Positions 55,913-64,000 of a stretch of 64,000 nt of DNA are shown here, one piece after another. Within the stretch, counting starts at the first letter, position 1. The number at the start of each line of letters is the position of its first letter. The notes beneath the pieces are model-generated. The model was not told the origin of the DNA. It saw nothing but the letters and a program-made list of their open reading frames with translations, and made no database searches. Made by a program: the position numbers and the translations under genes. This DNA is from Ligustrum vulgare (lineage: Eukaryota > Streptophyta > Magnoliopsida > Lamiales > Oleaceae), in the NCBI GenBank assembly GCA_963555705.1, contig OY743182.1:51464592-51528591 (forward strand), in the 5' to 3' direction.

Positions 55913-56677
55913 ATGCCCACTTTTTCAGGAGACAATATGTCGATCCCTAGAGAAATCCATGATTGCTATGCTCACTATGAGTTGAAAACATATGAAAAGT
56001 TGTTCAACTGCGACGGCTGCAAGATGAACGGGTTCGGAGAAAGGTACGCGTGCAATCTTTGTGGTCAAGAACTGCACAAGGAGTGCAGGCACCCTAAAGA
56101 AACAATTTCCCACGAGAATTTTGGTGGCTCCATCTTCAAATTTCTCGACAAACCGTTCACTAGATTGGGTGAAAAGAATCGCAAAGAGCTCTCGAAGTGC
56201 TGTGATGCATGCGGAAAGGACATATGTGGTTTTAACTACCACTGTGAAGAAGACAACTTGGATTTACACCCATGTTGTCGGAAACTCGAAAAGAAACTAG
56301 TGATTGATGGTACGATATTTGATCTTCAGACAGAGGTTTCATCTAAGTGTGGTAAGTGTAGAAAGAAGAAGATTTCTCGTGCTGAGAAGAAGGTTCTGGG
56401 CTGGTCTTATGTTTCTCAGTGTAAAAAGTATCATTTTCATGTGTATTGTATAACAGAAATGGTACAAGCGGCGTACATGAAGCATGGAGATATGGCATTG
56501 GAGAATATGGATTTAAGAGAATTAGTGAGATATGATAGAAACAGAAGGAGTGGAAATCCCTTCCTTACGACAATCAAAACGTTTGTCAAGATTTTATTGG
56601 CAGCTCTTCTTGGAGATCCAACGATGTTGATTTCTAGTGTTGCGGTTGAATTGTTCTCGCGTGGCATGCAACTATAG
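55913..56677 (+). CDS. DC1-domain (C1-like zinc finger) protein, copy B
   Basis: 254 residues from the ATG at 55913, about 85 percent identical by eye to copy A, with the same three Cys/His modules (FNCDGCK, CNLCG, HKEC; CCDACGK, HPCC; CGKCRKK, FHVYC) and hydrophobic C-terminal region. The conserved intron borders (donor CAG/GTATTA near 55838, acceptor TTTTCAG at 55929) are present, but the exon-1 ATG of copy A is ATC here. If the intron is spliced, the frame is open upstream to an ATG at 55704, adding about 44 residues with FTSKS before the splice. Otherwise translation would start at 55913 or at a later Met (MSIPRE). The third module has CGKCRKK where copy A has CGKCGKK. Probably functional. 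Start uncertain. Confidence 0.83.
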   Translation: MPTFSGDNMSIPREIHDCYAHYELKTYEKLFNCDGCKMNGFGERYACNLCGQELHKECRHPKETISHENFGGSIFKFLDKPFTRLGEKNRKELSKCCDACGKDICGFNYHCEEDNLDLHPCCRKLEKKLVIDGTIFDLQTEVSSKCGKCRKKKISRAEKKVLGWSYVSQCKKYHFHVYCITEMVQAAYMKHGDMALENMDLRELVRYDRNRRSGNPFLTTIKTFVKILLAALLGDPTMLISSVAVELFSRGMQL

Positions 56678-57600
56678 CGTCCACCGCCCCGCACTTTCTA
56701 TTTTTGATTTGCTTGGTGTGTAAGGATACTATGCTACAAGTACCGCGCGATGTACCCCGAGATACTTGTAGTATTTTTTTTTTTTTTTTTTTGTATGATA
56801 TTATAAATAAATTTTTTGTTCATATTCTCTTGATTGAATTCACTTTTCCAATTATGAGACATAATTTTGGGTTGTATTCGGCAAAATAGTTTTTAAACAT
56901 GTTTTTTATTACACAATTTTTCAAATTACTTTTTAACCACACATATTTTCTCTCTCCACTTTTCAACCACACTTCTTACCTAGAAAACATAAAAAAAACA
57001 TGTTTTTAAACAAAAAAAATTTTAATAAACACACTTGGTTTTATACTTTTACTTTTATTGTATGTGATGATGGTTATTGCAATTAATTAGAATCATCATA
57101 GAGGAAGTATTAACAAAATATAAAATAACATCGACGTCTGTGTCATTCCTTGGAAAGATTGTTGTCGCATAGAATTGAATATGTGATACTAAACATTGTT
57201 AAGAAGAAGAAGAGAAAAATCATTTTATTAAATAATGATTTCGTGTCTTAATTACTTTCTTTTTTAAGTATTTTTAATGAAGATCGTGTTTGACTAACTG
57301 CTCCCACTAAATAACTTTATTCGACTTTATTGATTGATAACTTAAAGTCATTGGGTCGTTATTAATTATATGTTCGGTTAGATATGTTTTGCTAACGTAA
57401 TCTACGTACGAATCATCATTTGTCAAACTGTGGGCTTCTTTGGAAAGTTGGTGGTAAAGTTGTTGGGTTTTTCTTGCATAGATATTTAATCAATATCATA
57501 TATTTTTCTTTATTATTTATCTTGACTCAAACCCATGATAAGTAATAATACATTGATACTCCAATTATATGTTATCATTTTCCGTGTATAGAAGATATTG
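56678..57600. other. 3' flank of DC1 gene B, no gene
   Basis: Contains a family 1 repeat at about 56870-57050 (TTTTTAACCACACATATTTT, CTTACCTAGAAAAC). 57240-57430 is a region similar to unit A at 5310-5540. No gene is recognised. Confidence 0.5.
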
Positions 57601-57616
57601 CATACGTGTAGGCTTT

Positions 57617-57708
57617 ATGTAATGACACGTTTTTTGTTAACTTTCAAGAAATTGCATCTCCACACTTCTTTCAATTTTCGCTTTTTTTTTCTTAATGAAG
57701 GTGGCGTG

Positions 57709-57782
<74 letters not shown>

Positions 57783-57874
57783 GTAATGACACGTTTTTTG
57801 TTAACTTTCAAGAAATTGCATCTCCACACTTCTTTCAATTTTCGCTTTTTTTTTTTCTTAATGAAGGTGGCGTG

Positions 57875-57947
<73 letters not shown>
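57617..57947. repeat. 165-bp tandem duplication carrying (ATT)n microsatellites
   Basis: GTAATGACACGTTTTTTG through GGTGGCGTGATTATT occurs twice, each unit ending in about 24 ATT triplets (57708-57781 and 57876-57946). The flanking word CTTCTTTCAATTTTCG also occurs in unit A near 6247. Confidence 0.9.
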
Positions 57948-57949
57948 GT

Positions 57950-58780
57950 GGGCTATATACATATTCTCTTTATATTTGAAAAGATACAGCGAAATCATTC
58001 CATCATATATTCTTTTATACAATATCGATTATAAAAAAAAAAAATTTTTTTAAAGATAAAACTATTTTATTTATATTTGTTCTCGAACAAAATTTGAGAA
58101 TTTTGAAAATCATTTGTTTATCAATAACAACTGATTCTATAATTGTATCCTGAGAATAATGTTAGATAATCATCTTGATTTCTTGTCTCAATCACCTTAT
58201 CTAGCTAGATATTAATCACAATAAGGTACTCTTCTTAACTCATATATCTAACCTTTTGTCATTACATCTTGGAACTACTTACCTAGCTATAATAACTATA
58301 TAAAACAACAAAATAGAATTAAGGGAAATGATCTAGTGCACTAGATATAAAACTCATCCGTCATGTGACGGATGGGGGTTGAATAATGATGGGAGGCCCC
58401 ATTGTCCACCCGCCATAGGGGGTGGGGTGTGGATTTCATAAGAAATCAACAATGAATTTTAAATCAAAACCTATAGAATCAATATCTTATCAATTCACAC
58501 GTTTTTTAGGGGTCCTTAGGGGTAAGAGTGGGAATGGAGTAAGGTAACGTGTGGTATGGTGGGTGAGTTGGGTGTGGCCATAAATAAATTGAAGTCGAGT
58601 AATAAGTAATGTCATCAAACAAATTTGTAAATTTGAAGAAGTCTAATTAATTTATTATTATTAATGTTACAATTTTTTTATTTTTATTTTTCATTATTAC
58701 TAAATATTTTACGGTTCTGATAAATATTGTATTAAAAATAGATTTCACGTTGACAAAGACCATTAAAAAATTTTGAGTTG
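57950..58780. other. Spacer with a 20-bp palindrome, no gene
   Basis: CATCCGTCATGTGACGGATG at 58355-58374 is a perfect palindrome, preceded by CTAGTGCACTAG. The next 80 bases are G-rich. No coding sequence is recognised. Confidence 0.5.
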
Positions 58781-58887
58781 TGTGAAATTTCACAGAAACG
58801 CATGTGGCCCCATTTAATTTGTGCCCAAAAAAGAACAACTAAGAATTTCATGTACATTTTCATGCATTATTCAAGTGGGCCTTGTTA

Positions 58888-59330
58888 GAAATTAAAATAT
58901 TCTCATTATGTGGTTCATATTACATATTTTGATTTAATTAGATAAACTGCTGAATTAATAAAAATCTGATTTAATTAGAAATATTTCCTATTAATACTAC
59001 AACTTTGATAGACGGTTAAGATTAAAAGGCAATAGGAAATTCGATCCCTCTCTCTACCTTTATATGCTGAACTCAAATTCCATCTTTGGGGTTCAATCTT
59101 ATGAAACACAATTAAAGGCTTAGGTTGAGAGAGATGGCGAATTTCAAATCAATATTTTTTTGGGGGATTCGATTAAAGCTGTGACAGGATCACATAATTT
59201 TCTACGTTATTGTTATGGATTCTGGTATGTCTTATGATTTGCAGTAATTAATTTTATGGTCAAGATACTGAATAGAATCATGTTTAAATTTATATGTTCT
59301 GTATTAAGATTATAGTTTAAAGGCCCAATT
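58888..59330. mobile_element. LTR-like insertion in unit C
   Basis: Begins TTGTTAGAAATTAAAATATT right after CAAGTGGGCC and ends before GGCCCAATTAAG, so GGCC borders both sides. In unit A the matching stretch is continuous. Possibly a solo LTR or TRIM. The exact ends are uncertain. Confidence 0.4.
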
Positions 59331-59731
59331 AAGTCATCTAGGAAACGAAAGATAAGAAGCAAATATTCAACAAATCTCCATGTTATTCGTGACTTTCATT
59401 CAATTCTTACAAGTGCGTCCTATTTTGCACATTTATAAGACCAACTAACTCTTGCTTTCTTTCTTGGAAATTATGTTTAGCTTGCACACAATTTTCTTCA
59501 CTTTGTCGAAGACAAAGACCAACCATGAATTTCTTGGAAATTATTGCTAGTCACCATATCCCTCAAATCTTCTAGAAAATTGAGTTTTATCTATAATAAA
59601 TGTACGTTGAGGATCGTATTTTTCTTTCATTAGTATTCATTGAACTTTCAAGTAATTACATCGATGGTCATAAAATTTATTTTCTTAGGGTTATATTTAG
59701 ATCAAGTTTACGATGTTTACACTAATGATAA

Positions 59732-60321
59732 CTAGTAATCGCACCGGTGCAATGCACGGAATAAATAATATTTATTGAATAAGTTGTAAAAATACAATGC
59801 CCGATAAAAATAATACAATAAAAATAATAATAATAACTTGTATACAAAAATTGTGAATAATTTGTAATTTCATTTCTCCCTATAAGATTTCTTACTTTAA
59901 TGCATAATTTGTATATTCAATATACAATAAAAAATAAATAAATAAATAAATAAAGTTATGAATTGCATTTTTTTAACAGTTAATTGTTCATTCTCTAGTT
60001 TTCTTGGTTTATTTATTCATATAGAATTGATTATTCAAAAATAATTTTTTTAATGTTCATTCACAATCACATATTATTTAAACACTAATTTTTCACAATT
60101 GCACATACTACTTTTTAACCATACATTCTAAAAAAAGAAAATCAATTTTCAATCATTCAATTGATTGACTTGACAATTATTTTATTTTTTTTACTACCTT
60201 TTTTCACTTTCAATCACACATTTAAAACTATTTCTATAGTTTATATCAAACTTACTCCTATTTAATGGGTTCAAATACAACTTGACATTTTATTTTTCAC
60301 CAAGTATTAAAAATGGTCATG

Positions 60322-60379
<58 letters not shown>

Positions 60380-61205
60380 CTATTTTTTGTGCATGTTAAA
60401 TAACTTTATTGACCATATTTTATTTTTAAATGGAATAAGTTTGATAAAACCTTATATTTTTATTTTCTATAGAATTCAATGAATTAATTGTTAAAATCTG
60501 TAGTATATATTTTACAAATTGATGTTATTTTAAATTTATAAAAATTAAAAAATAGATAAATGAACAAAATGAGTAAATTTATAAAATTAATTTCAAAATT
60601 ACCAAAGAGTTTATCGAAACCTAAAGTTGTAGAAATTAAAATGATTCAATTGAATTTACTTAGAAAAGTCGGATATTTATTATTTCTTTTAATTTGCTAA
60701 GAAAAAGATTTGAAACTAATCATTTATGTCAAATTGAAGTTAGGTAAGAAATTATCATAGATATCATTTTATGACTTAAATGAGATATATTAAAAATATT
60801 GGATATTGAAAAAAGTAAAAAGTATAAGTAAAACTTTTACCTTTATTATTTGAGACAATTTTATGAATGATATATTTAGAGTTTGTTCTCATTTGTTAGC
60901 TTGTATTAACTTTTGGTTAAAATCTTGAATTTGACACCTATATTGCATATTTTTTGACTTCAAAATATTACAATAATTATCAAAAAATAAAAATAATATA
61001 TAATTTTACTTTTTTATAGATTTTTTTATTTTTTACAAATCAATAAGTCATTTATTACATGTCACCTATCATTAATTGAAGTTCCTAATTCAATTATTAA
61101 AATAATTAATAAAATTACAACGTTTCCTAAAATAACATGTTAAAATGGCGTAAAATTATATGCGGATTTATGTGACAGCTATGTTGTTATTATATATATT
61201 AAGAT
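59732..61205 (-). mobile_element. Non-autonomous Helitron, reverse orientation (1474 bp)
   Basis: On the minus strand it starts TCTTAATATATATAATAAC (from 61205) and ends GGTGCGATTACTAG (to 59732), with the flanks forming the A/T target. A hairpin-like word CCGTGCATTGCACCGGTGC precedes the CTAG end. Units B (about 53316) and D (about 13755) read straight through the same position, giving two empty sites. No coding capacity. Confidence 0.87.
60323..60376. repeat. (CA)n microsatellite
   Basis: About 26 CA units, inside the reverse Helitron. Confidence 0.9.
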
Positions 61206-61690
61206 TCAGTTAAAGAAAACATTAAACCCTATGTGGCACTGAGCTCCTATAGTGTCATCCGATGACATTATTTGTTATGCCAAATTAACATATTAAATTT
61301 GAGGAGTTAGTAATTAAAGATTAAACAAGTTCAAATGAGAAAACGTAGTATAGCCTCGATTTTGGTAGAATTTTGGTCGAATGGTATTGCAAATCGTAGG
61401 TTTGTGTTAACACCAGATTGTGATTGCTTGGTGTAATATTATTGCACTTAAAATGTCACGTAGAATTGAACGTTAATATGTTTAACCAAGTGATCATTAA
61501 TGTATCATTTAGAAGACTTATGTGAATATTAACGTAATTAAAAGTATAACTTAAATGGTTATTAAAATGAATACTCAAGATTTTAGTGACTATTGATGTA
61601 ATTAACAGGTGGAAACAATGGAGGATATTTTCAAAACACGTGGAAACCGTTTCTTAATTATTAAGGTGTAGAAATGATCTCCTGCCCCAG

Positions 61691-64000
61691 TTCGAGGTGG
61701 TGTTGCGATAAATACAATTTTGTATTTATTTTGACCTTAAATTTGGGCAATTTTCTAAATGTGATTTTACTTAATTTTGTATTTATTTGATTATTTCAAG
61801 TTAAAAATCGAATTTAGAAAAAATTGAAGCGAAACGAAAAAGTCACATTCAAAGTATGTGGAGAAATTAATATACAACTTTTAGTACAGATATCTTCATG
61901 AACCCATATTATGGCATTGAAATGATTATTGAATTTACAGTTCAACGCAACAAATGAATTACAATTCAAAATTATAGATAAAAAGTTGTGTACATTTAAA
62001 ATTCGATGACGAACTCTCAACTGCAAGTCAATCAGAAGATGACAACCTAGGCACTCACATAGGCATTATACCCTTCAATCGCAAAGTGCCCTGTATCTAA
62101 CGCGGTACCTAAAAGTCTAATGCCTTGCAATCACAAGGTGCCCCATATCTAAAACAATACCTAAAAGTCTAATTCCTTGCGATCACAAGGAGTTTAACCT
62201 TGTGATAAAACACTTTCCCATAAGTATGGTTTTGTATGGAAATCGAACATTGTTGGACCAATTTCTGAACTCCAAATTAGATGTTTTTGGAGAACTATAA
62301 ATATTTATTTTTATTCTACATTGAGTAGGTTGATTTCACTACATTAATTCACCATAAAAGAGAGAAGAATTCAAGGTTTTTTAAGATTTCAAGCAAGAAG
62401 ATCAATTCTTGGTGCGAGATTTTTCATTTTCTTCATGATTTCCACTAAAATCTGGTTATGTGTTCCTTTTCAGCATTAGTTTTATTATCTTTTCTTATGT
62501 TTAACTAAATTTATAGTTGAGACGAATGATGTAACCTAATTTTTATATTTCAATTCTCGTGTTTTACGCTTTAATCTTATTTATTTAATTTATTTCTGAG
62601 TTTAATGTATGAATTACTTGATTATCAATTAATTGATTTGTGGGTTGTAACGAGTCGAGATGTATGTTACATATTAAGATCATGTAATAAATTTCGACAA
62701 TTTAACAAAATGGTAGAAATACATGTGGTTGTTGTAATCTTTTATGAATTTTTGTTATTGAGTGCACTTAATTATGGCTTATTTTGATGTAATATAGAGA
62801 TATGTGATTGACCTAAATAGATATAACTAATTTAAACTTGAGATGGAAAAATTAGATATAATTGTGAATTTGATCAAATATTAGTGGAATTTTTATTAAT
62901 TAGGAAAATCTTTATCATCTTCATCTCGTAGCTATTCGATGTTTACACATACAAATTCTTGGGAGGTGGGAATTACGGGGTTCGAAAAAAGAAAAAATCC
63001 TACCCAATAGGATAAGACCAAGAATCATTGTCCCGAGCCTACATTCACGTGACAGCATTTTTAAGATTGCACTAGATTTTCAATCTTCTAATAATTTGAC
63101 AAGCTTATATTTTTCCTAGTTCCAGGATTTTTTGCATGGATATACACTATATTAATATAATTTTTTTAAAAGTTAGATATTATAAGTTTTCTTGGTGTGA
63201 ATTCATTATTAAATATTTTAACCTTGTATGTTATCATTCATGTCTATTTTGCATTCTTAAAGGAAATTCCAAGTCTAGCAATCAATGGTTGTCGTCAACT
63301 CCAAGCCATACCCCATGGGAGTAAACTGTCCATTTTGGGTCTTTATTATCTTGTGTAATTTTTTGATATATTGAGGACAATGTTACTCTGAAGTATGGGG
63401 TGTATGCAAAATTCAAGTAAATTGTTTGATTTTTTTATTTTATGTGTGCGCGCGCGCATGTTTGTTTGTTAGGTTAAATGACTTTGTCGGCTCTTGATAT
63501 TACTTATTTGAAAATGTGTGATTCATGAACTGTGGACTAATAAGATGCTATGCTTGTAGTGATTTGATTCATGCTAGATTATTATTTGAGCACATCAACT
63601 TAATTATTGCACATATATTTGACACTTGAAGAGAAATAATTAATAGGTTGTTAGTATAGAACTAAGAAATATGAAAAGAAATCAGTGCACGACTTTTAAT
63701 ACAGACATTTTCATGGAGCCCTCAATATTTCATTGAAAAGATAATGGAATGTAGAGTTCAACGCAATAAACGGATTACAATTCAAAGTTATATAACCAAT
63801 GTTATACACGTTTGAAATTTGACCTACGAAGCTGGAAACTCAACCATGGGTCAACCGGAAGATGACAACATATATGCGATCACATAGGCATATTATACCT
63901 TGCAATAAGTCTATTTTTTATGAAACTGAAGATTGTTTGAGCTATTTTTGGACTCCAACTTAGACACGAATTTGGGGCTCTTGGCGACCTAAAAATACTT
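61691..64000. other. LTR-like or repetitive sequence at window edge, no gene
   Basis: A segment of about 240 bp at 61830-62070 recurs diverged at 63670-63900 (AGTTCAACGCAA, GAATTACAATTCAAA, GAAGATGACAAC, CACATAGGCAT). It is followed in both places by GAACTCCAA- or GGACTCCAA-containing sequence. GTGCGCGCGCGC lies near 63444. Probably LTR retrotransposon material extending past the window. Confidence 0.4.

Larger units (their letters stand above)
58780..61690 (+). repeat. Segmental-duplication unit C (no DC1 gene)
   Basis: Matches units A and B: TTTCACAGAAACGCATGTGG, AAGACCAACCATGAATTTC, TATCCCTCAAATCTTC, then after a Helitron, TGTGGCACTGAGCTC and AATACTCAAGATTTTAGTGAC. Similarity ends near 61690, before where the DC1 gene would begin. 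Carries its own insertions: about 58888-59330 (LTR-like) and 59732-61205 (Helitron). Confidence 0.75.

Noticed and set aside
58355..58374. Palindrome as a transcription terminator
   Set aside because: Rho-independent hairpins are not expected in plant nuclear DNA and no gene ends there.
1..64000. CRISPR array, operons or bacterial genes
   Set aside because: All tandem repeats found lack spacer structure and the gene content is plant nuclear.

Overview
The window is nuclear DNA of a flowering plant, probably a eudicot. The signs are AT-rich sequence, intron-bearing DC1-domain genes, plant Ty1/copia and Ty3/gypsy elements primed by initiator-tRNA-Met-type sites, hAT and CACTA transposons, a tRNA-derived SINE, and a Helitron that carries both Rep-helicase and RPA-like genes. 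The species cannot be named from sequence alone.

The scaffold is a locus present in several divergent copies. Unit A (about 520-6300) holds an apparently intact DC1 gene (2628-3484). Unit B begins at 29973, is interrupted at 30501, resumes at 53188-53360 and again at about 55084, and ends with a second DC1 gene (55913-56677). Unit C (about 58780-61690) has the upstream part only. Unit D (13633-13812) is a fragment. Each copy carries different insertions, so the uninterrupted copies serve as empty sites that fix several transposon boundaries to the base.

Layout: 1-7515, unit A with a 651-bp hAT element and many small AT-rich repeats. 7516-13632, a decayed minus-strand copia element with an odd extra piece beyond its LTR. 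14388-28215, a CACTA-type element enlarged by a gag-protease-only gypsy element (14951-18842), a decayed copia element (19336-25489) and a hAT MITE (25673-26205). 28780-29971, a transposon end with its own nested MITE. 30501-53187, a 22.7-kb Helitron. 53361-55083, an LTR-like insertion. 55084-57950, the second DC1 gene and duplicated microsatellites. 58780-61690, unit C with a 1.5-kb non-autonomous Helitron in reverse orientation. 61690-64000, an LTR-like sequence cut by the window edge.

The large Helitron is the most notable object. It contains exon fragments of three host genes: a TBC/RabGAP gene, the ribosome-assembly factor MRT4, and the CDC48 cofactor NPL4. It also has a multi-exon RPA70-like gene and a Rep-helicase gene broken by frameshifts, stops, an 888-bp hAT insertion and a TA microsatellite inside the catalytic tyrosine motif. 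A nearly new copia element (LTRs differ at one base of about 452), itself carrying a SINE with a 19-bp target duplication, sits near its 5' end. The only host genes that look functional are the two DC1 genes. Nearly everything else is mobile DNA in nested layers.
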